Position numbers and translations under genes: made by a program
In this document: one piece after another, positions 37,159 through 44,740 of the stretch
Numbering within the stretch: the first letter of the stretch is position 1
Layout: every line of letters begins with the position of its first letter
DNA from: Candidatus Hydrogenedentota bacterium
GTDB lineage: Bacteria > Hydrogenedentota > Hydrogenedentia > Hydrogenedentales > CAILVY01
DNA: 56,402 nucleotides
Reading direction: 5' to 3'
NCBI GenBank assembly: GCA_029565395.1
Contig: JAKQOG010000256.1
Location: 1-56,402 of the forward strand
The notes under the pieces: model-generated
The model's database searches: none
What the model was told of the DNA's origin: nothing
Seen by the model: the letters and a program-made list of their open reading frames with translations, nothing else

Positions 37159-38163
37159 TTATAGAAGCTCCGCAATCTGGACGGCGTTTAGTGCGGCGCC
37201 TTTGAGCAGGTTGTCGGATACAATCCACATATCGAGGGCGCGGGGATGCGAAATGTCGTCGCGGATGCGGCCGACATAAGTATCCCATTTCCCAGCGGCA
37301 TCAATGGCCAGTGGGTAAAGCTGGTTTGCGGGATCATCCACCACCACGACGCCGGGAGCTTTCGCCAGCAGGACGCGTGCTTCGTCCGCCGTCAGTTTCT
37401 TCACGGTTTCCACGTTCACCGATTCGCTATGGCTGTTGAAGACTGGCACACGGACGGTGGTGGCCGTGATGCGGATACTGGGGTCGCCCATGATCTTCTT
37501 GGTCTCATGGACCATTTTCATCTCTTCGCTGGTGTAGGCATTGTCCGTGAATGCATCCTTTTGGGGAATCTGCGGAATGCAGTTGAACGCAATGGGATGC
37601 GGGAACACCGTATGCCCAGGATCTTCACCATTCAATGCGCGGAGGGAGGCTTCGCGCAGCTCGTTAATAGCGGCGCTGCCCGCGCCGGAGACCGCTTGAT
37701 AGGTGGATACGACGACACGCGTGATCGTAGCGGCGTCATGCAGTGGTTTCAGTACGACCACCATCTGAATGGTCGAACAGTTCGGATTGGCGATGATCCC
37801 TTTGTGTTTCGGAATGTCGTGCGGATTCACTTCCGGCACCACAAGCGGCACTTCGGGATCCATGCGCCATGCACTGGAGTTGTCCACCACCACACAACCG
37901 TCTTTTGCGGCGAACGGCGCAAATTTCTTGCTCGTGCCCCCGCCCGCGCTGAACAAGGCCACTTCCACGCCTTTGAAGGAGTTTTCAGCAAGGACTTCCA
38001 CCGGAAGTTCTTCGCCTTTGAAGGTAAGCGTCTTTCCCTTGGAGCGTTCCGAAGCCAATACTTTAATAGATTTAATGGGATAATTCCGGTCTTCGAGGGT
38101 CTTCAGCATCTGTCTGCCGACCACACCGGTGGCCCCGGCCACCGCTACGACTCTGGGATTCAT
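37159..38163 (-). CDS. asd: Aspartate-semialdehyde dehydrogenase
   Basis: Asd reduces aspartyl phosphate to aspartate semialdehyde, feeding lysine, diaminopimelate, threonine and methionine synthesis. The 334 residues show the NADP-binding AVAGATGVVGRQML (7-20), GGTSKKFAPFAA, the catalytic Cys in IIANPNCSTIQM (about 131-133), TYQAVSGAGSAA, and the His/Arg region RVPVFNSHSESVNVE. Length and motif order are normal. It converges on the spermidine synthase-like fusion and lies 149 nt downstream of trx on the same strand. Confidence 0.95.
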   Translation of the reverse strand: MNPRVVAVAGATGVVGRQMLKTLEDRNYPIKSIKVLASERSKGKTLTFKGEELPVEVLAENSFKGVEVALFSAGGGTSKKFAPFAAKDGCVVVDNSSAWRMDPEVPLVVPEVNPHDIPKHKGIIANPNCSTIQMVVVLKPLHDAATITRVVVSTYQAVSGAGSAAINELREASLRALNGEDPGHTVFPHPIAFNCIPQIPQKDAFTDNAYTSEEMKMVHETKKIMGDPSIRITATTVRVPVFNSHSESVNVETVKKLTADEARVLLAKAPGVVVVDDPANQLYPLAIDAAGKWDTYVGRIRDDISHPRALDMWIVSDNLLKGAALNAVQIAELL

Positions 38164-38312
38164 GGCTCTTGCGCTCCTTCAGTTAAAAGTCCTGTTAATC
38201 CAATGCCCATGCATACTTCCCGGCCGCTCCGCGCGGCCAACGGGATATATCACAGCGCCCGGCCACGCAGCCGGGCGTAAATGATCGATGCTGTTACGTG
38301 AAATAGTGGAAA

Positions 38313-38633
38313 TTAGCCGAGTGCGGCGTCCAATGCCTTGGCCAATTCGGCTTTGGCGGTTACGCCGACGAACCGCTTGATTTCCGCGCCATTCTTCATG
38401 ACCAGCAAGGTCGGGATGCTCGATACGCCGAACTGCTCGGCCAGCCCTGGTTCCTGGTCTACATTCACTTTGGCAATGGACGCTTTCCCTGCGTAATCTT
38501 TTGCCAGATCATCCAAAACAGGGGCCACCATGCGGCAGGGGCCGCACCATTCCGCCCAAAAATCCACCAGGGTAGCGCCCTGCGCCACCGCTTCCTTGAA
38601 GGTCGCTTCCGTTAACGCTATTGCAGCACTCAT
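38313..38633 (-). CDS. trxA: Thioredoxin
   Basis: This 106-residue protein is a classical thioredoxin, with FWAEWCGPCRMVAPVLDDLA (Cys30 and Cys33), the KVNVDQEPGLA segment and cis-Pro in SSIPTLLV. It reduces cytoplasmic disulfides and serves ribonucleotide reductase and related enzymes. Length is normal. It is upstream of asd on the same strand; a link between the two is only positional. Confidence 0.95.
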   Translation of the reverse strand: MSAAIALTEATFKEAVAQGATLVDFWAEWCGPCRMVAPVLDDLAKDYAGKASIAKVNVDQEPGLAEQFGVSSIPTLLVMKNGAEIKRFVGVTAKAELAKALDAALG

Positions 38634-38960
38634 CTTGCGCTCTTGCTCCTATGCGTTGCTTATTGTTCGGAATCTATGCGCCAGAATTGCCTCTAGGGAA
38701 CACCCAGTATACATGATTTTCTTCCTCTGGGGCAAAAAACACCGGCCTTGGACGATTCCCCCCCCTGGATTGTTAACAAACATCGATTGTTTTTAACGTG
38801 CGCGTTAAACAATGTGGGCTTTTTACACCAAGCGGTCAGGATTTTTATACCAGGTTATTTACCCCCAAGGACGGTCTTTCAAGCATACGGGAGCAAGGAT
38901 AAACGGCCCTGTCCGCTCGAATCCGCAGGCCCCTGGCGATACCAGTAAGGGCCGGACATG
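38634..38960. other. Intergenic region upstream of trxA
   Basis: I see no gene here. The short open frames are unsupported. The promoter for trxA should be near the 38634 end, and the 3' end of the heparinase-like gene lies at 38961. Confidence 0.4.
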
Positions 38961-41027
38961 TTATCGGGCGGTGATTTCAGTAGTGAGATGGAAGGTGGGG
39001 ACGGGTTGTGTAGTCTGGAGGACGAGGCAGGTGTGGTTGTTTTTGGGGGTGTCGTCGGAGGTGTGTCCCGCAAGAGTGTTGTCGGGTGCGGGGTGTTGCG
39101 TGACGGTTAGAGGCCCATCCGCTTCGAGGTGAATTTCGGTGTTGAGGAAGGTCACGGTAAATGTCTTTCCCTCTCCTGAAATGGTGACGGGATCTTCAAT
39201 ACCGAGGTGCCAGCGGAAGAGGACAATGTCAGGGTTCTTTTCGTCGAGTACGGCTTCGTCGGTGATTTTCATGGAGGCGGCGTCCCATTGGACGGTGCGC
39301 AGCCAGTGGGTGAGGTTGTCATAACAGGCGGTGCCATCGACCATCACCGTGCCGCCGGTTTCGTCCAATTTGTCCACGCGGATAGGGGCGATGCCATGGG
39401 CTTTTTGCCAGCCGGGGGGCTGGATGAGTTCGCCGGCCTTTGCACTGCCTTCCGCCGTGGCTGTGCCAAGCTGCAAAACGTTGTGGCCGACGCCGGGGGT
39501 GTATTCAGTCATCATGCGGGGATGGTGGTAGGCGGGAGTGCCCGCTTCGATGAGGATGGGGCGGCCGTGGGCGATAAAATTGACGTGGCCGCGATCTTGA
39601 TGATCATGCTGATCGAGCGTGTGTCCGCCGCGCACCCATACGCCGCTGGCATCGGGATCCCAACTGCTGCGCCAGTTCACGCGGGTGGCACGGTCGTAAT
39701 AGGCGAAGAGGGGCGGCGCGGCGTCCGGGCCCACAGGCGGCAGGGCTTTCGCGGCGAGTCCGGGCAGGTCGTCGGAAGGGCCGCCGACTTGGTTTGCGAG
39801 CGCCCAGCGCGCGGCGGGGCTGCCGGTGCACACTGCGAGCAGGGACAAGAGCGGGCGGGTGCGTTCGGCGGCGTCATAGGCGCCCCCCGCATCGAAGCAG
39901 TTGATCACCATTTTGCCGGGCTGGAAATGATGGACAAGCCACATGGAGAAATTTTTAAGGAAGGGATGGTCAATGGCGCGCCGGTCTCCGGCAACGGCCA
40001 TGGCATGGGCCACGTTCAGAAGGCTGGTCACGGTAAAAGAGGCATAGCCGAATCCTTCTTCAAATTCGCCTTTGGGTCCGTGGGCATCGAGCGCGGCCAA
40101 CAGGTTCTTCACGCCGAGTTCATAGGCATCGCGGTGCTTTTCCACGCCCAACACAAGACAAGCGCGAACCAATCCTTCCGTGGGCAGCACCCATTGATTG
40201 GTGATCGGATCGTTACTCCGGACAAACCACGGTCGTTTGGTTTGCCAGTCGTCCACCACGCCCGCAATCTCTTTTTCGAGCAAGGCAAACAGTCTTTCCT
40301 TTAGATCTGCGTTCAACGCACCCTCGGGAAGAGTTTCCAACGTGTCCGCGATGCACCGCACCCCGCATCCGGTCGCGAGCCAGTTGCCGTCTTTACCGTC
40401 CGCGGGAAGGCGGTGTCCCGGCGCATACAAGGTCCAGCCGGGACGCTGCAGCGGCGACCACGATGTCATTTCCTCCAGTTGCACCACGGTGCGATTCAGA
40501 AAGGAGGCGTCGCCGGTAAGGCGGTAGGCCGCGGCCAGTAAGGGCAATTCGTTCATAAGCGTACTGCACGCGCCGAAGTCCGACATGGCAAGGGCAAACA
40601 ACTCGCGGATTTCGTCTTCAAGGGCGTTGGCGCGGCCATCGAGCCACGTGCGGTTCTGACCGACGTCCGCGAGGGTCTTCGCGCGGCGGATAATCGGCTC
40701 CTTCGCCAGTTCCCGCGCCTTATCAATCAGCGCAGAGCGATCTGTATCTTTCGCGGGATCATTTCTTCCTTGATCAAGCAATTGTGCCCATGAATACACC
40801 GGAGGATTGTCTTGAGCGCACATTAAAAAGGGAAAAGAAACCATGAAGAAAAAAATAAAAAGGGAAAAGACCTTCTTTCTTTTCGCGAGAAAAGAAAGAA
40901 GCAAAGAAAAGCGAGTATTAGCATCCAGAATGACTGATTCCTCAAAAGCACCAACATCATGATAAAAGTATGCAGTTTCGTCAGCTTTTGAGTAGTCAGT
41001 CATTCTGGATGCGATTTCTTTTCTCAT
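38961..41027 (-). CDS. Heparinase II/III-like exported lyase
   Basis: This protein of about 690 residues, if started at ATG 41027, resembles heparinase II/III and alginate-lyase-like proteins: an alpha/alpha toroid (TGDASFLNRTVVQLEEMTSW, FEEGFGYASFTVTSLL), then a beta domain with the HDHQDRGHVNFIAHGRPILI core. A KRKK-plus-hydrophobic stretch ending FLMCAQD, about 55 residues in, reads like the true Sec signal, so the real start may be near 40904 (TTG). The 5' part overlaps two palindromic elements (40872-40901 and 40921-41012), which may have extended or disturbed the N terminus. Predicted role: cleavage of a uronic-acid polysaccharide outside the cytoplasm. Confidence 0.72.
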   Translation of the reverse strand: MRKEIASRMTDYSKADETAYFYHDVGAFEESVILDANTRFSLLLSFLAKRKKVFSLFIFFFMVSFPFLMCAQDNPPVYSWAQLLDQGRNDPAKDTDRSALIDKARELAKEPIIRRAKTLADVGQNRTWLDGRANALEDEIRELFALAMSDFGACSTLMNELPLLAAAYRLTGDASFLNRTVVQLEEMTSWSPLQRPGWTLYAPGHRLPADGKDGNWLATGCGVRCIADTLETLPEGALNADLKERLFALLEKEIAGVVDDWQTKRPWFVRSNDPITNQWVLPTEGLVRACLVLGVEKHRDAYELGVKNLLAALDAHGPKGEFEEGFGYASFTVTSLLNVAHAMAVAGDRRAIDHPFLKNFSMWLVHHFQPGKMVINCFDAGGAYDAAERTRPLLSLLAVCTGSPAARWALANQVGGPSDDLPGLAAKALPPVGPDAAPPLFAYYDRATRVNWRSSWDPDASGVWVRGGHTLDQHDHQDRGHVNFIAHGRPILIEAGTPAYHHPRMMTEYTPGVGHNVLQLGTATAEGSAKAGELIQPPGWQKAHGIAPIRVDKLDETGGTVMVDGTACYDNLTHWLRTVQWDAASMKITDEAVLDEKNPDIVLFRWHLGIEDPVTISGEGKTFTVTFLNTEIHLEADGPLTVTQHPAPDNTLAGHTSDDTPKNNHTCLVLQTTQPVPTFHLTTEITAR
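40872..40901. repeat. Hairpin CTTCTTTCTTTTC-GCGA-GAAAAGAAAGAAG
   Basis: Two perfect 13-nt arms flank a GCGA loop. It is the second copy of the palindrome seen at 6449-6476. It lies within the N-terminal coding frame of the heparinase-like gene, next to the signal-peptide codons. Confidence 0.7.
40921..41012. repeat. 92-nt inverted-repeat element with 29-nt arms
   Basis: The arms 40921-40949 and 40984-41012 match at 27 of 29 positions when one is reverse-complemented, with a 34-nt loop. The outer ends are GCATCC and GGATGC. The size and symmetry fit a MITE-like or structured-RNA element. No target duplication is obvious. It sits in the 5' end of the heparinase-like reading frame. Confidence 0.7.
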
Positions 41028-41057
41028 GCTTATACATTCCACTTGAATAAATTGTCT

Positions 41058-41999
41058 CTATTTATTTGGCCAGTGCCAGGGTTCGAGTATTTCTTCGGTT
41101 AACACCGGGTCGAGTGTCTGACTCAATTCATCGAGCAGTTCCGGTGAAAAAGGATCTTTTCCCATTAGATCTAACGTATCACGAAGTTGATCAGGGGATT
41201 CGGCGCCCACGACGAGCGGGGTCTGTACTCTGAGGGCGAAACGCATCGCGGCTTCCTGTGGGCGAAGAGCATGCCGCTGACAAAACGCGTGCCAGCGTTC
41301 CGCGGCGTCACGGGCGGCCGGCAAACGCTGTGCTACCGCTTCGGGAGACATGGTAAGCAAGCCCTGAAGATAAATGCTCCGCACGCAGCACAATTTGCCG
41401 CGCTCGCGGGCGGTGTCGAATACCCGCTGCTGGATCAATCGGCGATCCCATGCATTGCAGGGGACCTGGAGGATTTCCATATCCGGATGTTCGAGACAAC
41501 GTACAGCTTCCGCCGGCCCCGCTATCGACACGCCCAGATGCTGGATACGGCCGCTGTCGCACCAGTGCAAAAGTGTCTCGCCCAGACCGTGATCCCAATA
41601 GTCGAGCCAAGACGCGCGGTGGAGCATCATGCACCATAAACGCTCTACGCCCAGCCGATTAAAGCTTTGGGAAATGGCGGTATCGAGTTGCGGGATATCC
41701 GTGGGGTCTAGTTGCACGTTGAGTTTCGATGCGATGCACACCTGATCCAGCACGCCGAGTTCCCGAAAGACCGCACCGAGCACTTTTTCGCTCTCGCCGT
41801 AGGATTGTGCCGTATCGAAATAACGGACCCCGCCCGCCAACGCCGTTTCCACGATCTCCGTAGCTACCCGGAGGTCAGGCTGCCCCTGCGTATTCGCAAT
41901 GCCGTAGGGCATGCCCAGTTGCACCGTGCCGAGGATAAGGCGCGAAATGGACTCGCCGCGCCAGGAAAGCGTTTCTATGTCAGAGGTTGCTGTGTTCAT
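41058..41999 (-). CDS. Aldo/keto reductase
   Basis: This 313-residue protein is an aldo/keto reductase, with LILGTVQLGMPYGIAN at the start, catalytic Asp and Tyr in GGVRYFDTAQSYGESE, Lys in QVCIASKLNV and His in LWCMMLHRASW. The NADPH-binding C-terminal part (PLVVGAESPDQLRDTLD) is present. Subfamily and substrate cannot be given; related proteins reduce sugars or act as oxidoreductases in sugar pathways. It lies just upstream of the heparinase-like gene on the same strand, so it may use its products. Confidence 0.9.
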   Translation of the reverse strand: MNTATSDIETLSWRGESISRLILGTVQLGMPYGIANTQGQPDLRVATEIVETALAGGVRYFDTAQSYGESEKVLGAVFRELGVLDQVCIASKLNVQLDPTDIPQLDTAISQSFNRLGVERLWCMMLHRASWLDYWDHGLGETLLHWCDSGRIQHLGVSIAGPAEAVRCLEHPDMEILQVPCNAWDRRLIQQRVFDTARERGKLCCVRSIYLQGLLTMSPEAVAQRLPAARDAAERWHAFCQRHALRPQEAAMRFALRVQTPLVVGAESPDQLRDTLDLMGKDPFSPELLDELSQTLDPVLTEEILEPWHWPNK

Positions 42000-42105
42000 T
42001 GGTTTTGATTTTCCAATGCTATTGTACGGACAGTCAGATGCGCTGTCGATTTTTCAACGCACCGCTTTGAATACAAGTGGGAACGAGCGGTAAATTCTTC
42101 CTTTA

Positions 42106-42546
42106 CCGTCATTCCCGCGCAGGGAGCCCTCCAAAAAGTGTTCCGCCCTTTCAGGGCTTCGCAGGATAGGGATTTCTGAACCCAGTGCAGCCTAGCCGCA
42201 ACCAAATTCCCCAACGGGGATACATAATTCCAGCCTATCGCAGCGTAGCCGCAACCAAACCAACAAGTTAGCGATAAAGTGCGAAACTTTTTCAATCAGT
42301 TGGAGAATTAGGGACCCAGGGTTGCGCGAAGCGCTACCCTGGGTCCGCAATTCCCCCACATGTTTTTCCCTGTAGGGGATAAACAATTCAAAAATGCAAA
42401 ATATTTTTGCGATGTTTGGAATTAGTATTCCAGGGCAAGCAAAGCGCCGCCCTGGGTAAATGCATCCCGTTATCAAAAGCCCTGAAAGGGCGGAACAAAT
42501 GTAACCGGATCTGTTTGGAAGCCCGCGCAGGCGGGAATCCAGTCAT
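42106..42546. repeat. Cluster of interspersed palindromes (locus 1)
   Basis: This stretch has no gene. It holds several short palindromes, including GGACCCAGGGT...ACCCTGGGTCC (42312-42346) and CCAGGGC...GCCCTGG (42430-42455), whose loops contain GCG(A)AGCG-like cores. It also holds CCCTTTCAGGGC and CCCTGAAAGGGC units and CCCCAACGGGG-type units. The ends are marked by the inverted 'TTCCCGCGC' and 'GCGGGAA' motifs. Similar units recur at 44341-44575 and 53570-53960. Confidence 0.65.
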
Positions 42547-42557
42547 GTCGGGGGAAT

Positions 42558-43403
42558 TTATTTTCTCAGTAATTCGTCGTTATCCACCCACATGACAAAA
42601 TAGGGCCGCGTAGCGCCGCGTTTTTTCAAATAAACAAGAAATGGCTGAAGAAATTTGTAATCTACCGGCATACAACGATAATAACTCTTTGCCTGTGCAA
42701 TTAATTCAACACCACTTCGATCCAGACGAAACAGGATATCCAGACAAGCGTCATCAATAGGACTTTTCCGCATGGATTCATTTTCAAATGAATGACCGGT
42801 TATTTCTGTGAAGTTATGGGTAATATGAAAGGCCAATTCGGGGGCTTGAAGCGTATCATTGCCATCTATTTTGCTTTCAAACTCTGAAGGAATGCTTATC
42901 TTTTCTTCAAGATATTTCAAGGTTTCTTCCAGAGTGGCTTTTGCCGGAATAACCGCTACCACGACTTGATACACCGGATCGTCGGCGCACAAATCAAGGG
43001 CATAATGAAAAAATCCCCACATTGCCTTATTCTGAGCCATGTTCTCACAATAAAGCCGTTTTATCTGCTTGCTATACCTTCGGGCTGTCCCATTAAAACC
43101 AAAGGCCGGGATCTGGGTGGTTTTCCCTTGATTATCCGTAAAAACAGCAGGGCGTTCACATTCATCATAAGGAATACTGAATTTTATCTTTGAGGTTAAG
43201 AAGGCATATCCCAGAAATGATCTCTGTTCAATCCCTGGAAATTCTGGCCTCGGCGCCCGGGGAAAATGTTCGGCCATGTCCTTGTGAATATCCTGGATCA
43301 CACCCTGATCCACCCAGCCGCCTTTGGCATACCAATCGCCCTGCGGCAGATCCGGGGAATAATCCGGGGCAAGATTCATCCGCTGGGAGAATTCTTCGGC
43401 CAC
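42558..43403 (-). CDS. C-terminal part of an amber-interrupted membrane protein
   Basis: This part of 281 residues starts at GTG 43403, immediately after the TAG that ends the preceding frame, and is in the same frame as it. I do not recognise a named family. The region reads as a globular domain, with WYAKGGWVDQGVIQDIHKDM, KFSIPYDECERPAVF and DDACLDILFRLDRSGVELIA. Because the two parts are continuous across one TAG codon, and the join region WTMMWKEIQN...AEEFSQRMN looks like one domain, I read them as one gene split by a nonsense codon or a readthrough site. A separate start at GTG 43403 has no visible Shine-Dalgarno. Confidence 0.6.
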   Translation of the reverse strand: MAEEFSQRMNLAPDYSPDLPQGDWYAKGGWVDQGVIQDIHKDMAEHFPRAPRPEFPGIEQRSFLGYAFLTSKIKFSIPYDECERPAVFTDNQGKTTQIPAFGFNGTARRYSKQIKRLYCENMAQNKAMWGFFHYALDLCADDPVYQVVVAVIPAKATLEETLKYLEEKISIPSEFESKIDGNDTLQAPELAFHITHNFTEITGHSFENESMRKSPIDDACLDILFRLDRSGVELIAQAKSYYRCMPVDYKFLQPFLVYLKKRGATRPYFVMWVDNDELLRK

Positions 43404-43952
43404 CTAAACGATCACCGGTTCTTTTGCCAAGGTGTTTTGTATTTCCTTCCACATCATTGTCCACGAGGCACACCAGATCACATTTTTTCCCGATGCTATC
43501 GGCGTATCCAGCGAAGGAACGATCTGCGTTCTGGAAAGATTTTCAGAACTGCCTTCAAAGGTAAGCGGTTTGGGCGTATACAGCATCTTTTCGGCATATT
43601 CTAACGGGCGTGTTTTAACGATGAGAAAAACAATGCCAATCATCAGGCCATAAAACAGAAGGGTTTTTATAGGGGAATGCAGGAGATAACGGACAAAAAA
43701 AACTAGCATAGAGCAGAATGTGAATAAATATATTCCGGTGTATAGCAGAGAAACTATCGGAAGGAGATTATGGTTATAGGCCCAATGTATTGGATAATGG
43801 CGAAAAACGAGATCAACAAGGATATATATTGCTAAAAACAACACGGAGGTTTCGTGCCAGGATCGTTTCCATTTGAATCGGAACCAGTACAGAAGAAAAA
43901 GCGTCCCCGCGCTTAGTAAAACGCCTGCTATTACCGCAACCGCCGTTAACAT
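43404..43952 (-). CDS. N-terminal membrane part of an amber-interrupted protein
   Basis: This part of 182 residues starts from ATG 43952 (GGGAG 7 nt upstream). It has about four hydrophobic segments (near 3-22, 34-52, 62-86 and 94-115) and then a soluble stretch with NVIWCASWTMMWKEIQN. The frame ends at TAG 43406-43404 and continues in phase into 42558-43403. The combined protein would be about 464 residues. I cannot name it. A membrane-anchored protein with an extracytoplasmic or cytoplasmic globular domain is all that can be said. Confidence 0.6.
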   Translation of the reverse strand: MLTAVAVIAGVLLSAGTLFLLYWFRFKWKRSWHETSVLFLAIYILVDLVFRHYPIHWAYNHNLLPIVSLLYTGIYLFTFCSMLVFFVRYLLHSPIKTLLFYGLMIGIVFLIVKTRPLEYAEKMLYTPKPLTFEGSSENLSRTQIVPSLDTPIASGKNVIWCASWTMMWKEIQNTLAKEPVIV

Positions 43953-44360
43953 CGTATTCTCCCTTGTATGCGCGCTGTGGCCTACTGGCGCCTCATCAAG
44001 CAACCACACCAGACCTGAGCGCACCACACCTTTCTACTTTCCCTCACCATTTTCACCTTCACCGGAGTACTTTATTGCTGAGACTATACTACAACGGTTA
44101 AAGGCGGGGTTCAACACGCATGCCTGGCATTCCATGGAGCGCCATTGTGAGGGCGAGGTTTATCCGCTGCAGGAGGGATCCCGAGATTGTTTGAGAATTC
44201 ATAAGAACCTCGGAAATACGCTCGGGGAATGGCGCAGCACAGGTTGAAAGCAAAAAACGATCGATTATCCCCGAAGAAGATTTCATATTTTCAGGGTTGT
44301 ACAAGCCATTTCGCATAGCAACACCCATTTGATACTCAACAAATCCCCAACGGGGATTTC
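43953..44360. other. Intergenic region, no gene seen
   Basis: The region upstream of the split membrane gene contains short open frames without motifs or start signals. It leads into the palindromic repeats at 44341. I see no RNA gene. Confidence 0.4.
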
Positions 44361-44547
44361 ATAATTTCAGCCCAGGGTTGCGCTTCGCTACCCTGGGTTA
44401 AGGGCCACCCACGAATCTACCCTGAAAGGGTTTTATACCGCTCCCGCAAATCCGTTCCCTTGCCGCAAATGCACCAACCCTTTCAGGGTAGGTTCATTAG
44501 GGGATCTTGACCCAGGGTAGCGAAGCGCAACCCTGGGCTGAAATTAT
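44361..44547. repeat. Nested inverted-repeat element with perfect 38-nt outer arms
   Basis: The outer arms 44361-44398 and 44510-44547 are exact reverse complements over 38 nt. Inside them a second 16-nt pair lies at 44417-44432 and 44476-44491 (CTACCCTGAAAGGGTT and its complement). Each outer arm is itself a palindrome of the CCCAGGG...CCCTGGG type with a GCGAAGCG-like loop. AATCCCCAACGGGGATTT at 44342-44359 precedes it. The arrangement is either two opposed repeat copies or one symmetric element. Confidence 0.8.
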
Positions 44548-44620
44548 CGAATCCCTTCGGGATAGCTTTACTCTTCTAAGCCGTATCAAGCAATGTTCAA
44601 AGAGAATTTTCAGACAGCCT

Positions 44621-44707
44621 CTCCTGCCGAGCCGTGAAAATAAGATCGGGAAAGTCGTGAACTCACAAATGATATAAAGTAGATTTTGTTCTACGGCTCG
44701 GCGGAAG
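44621..44707. repeat. Second repeat type: CTCCTGCCGAGCCGT inverted pair
   Basis: CTCCTGCCGAGCCGT (44621-44635) and ACGGCTCGGCGGAAG (44693-44707) are inverted copies with two mismatches, separated by 57 nt. They resemble the 'GGAGGGCGAGGCTCCTGCCGAGCCG' type of dispersed repeat that I recall from PVC-like genomes. The GCATCGCCCTCCC end just after the right arm fits this. Confidence 0.55.
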
Positions 44708-44740
44708 CATCGCCCTCCCAACACAATAACTGAGGGCAGC

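Noticed and set aside
39207..40304. Long plus-strand frame opposite the heparinase-like gene
   Set aside because: It is a shadow of a supported coding frame; no motif or RBS.
44098..44328. Short minus-strand ORF before the repeats
   Set aside because: No family features and no start signal; it runs into repeat sequence.
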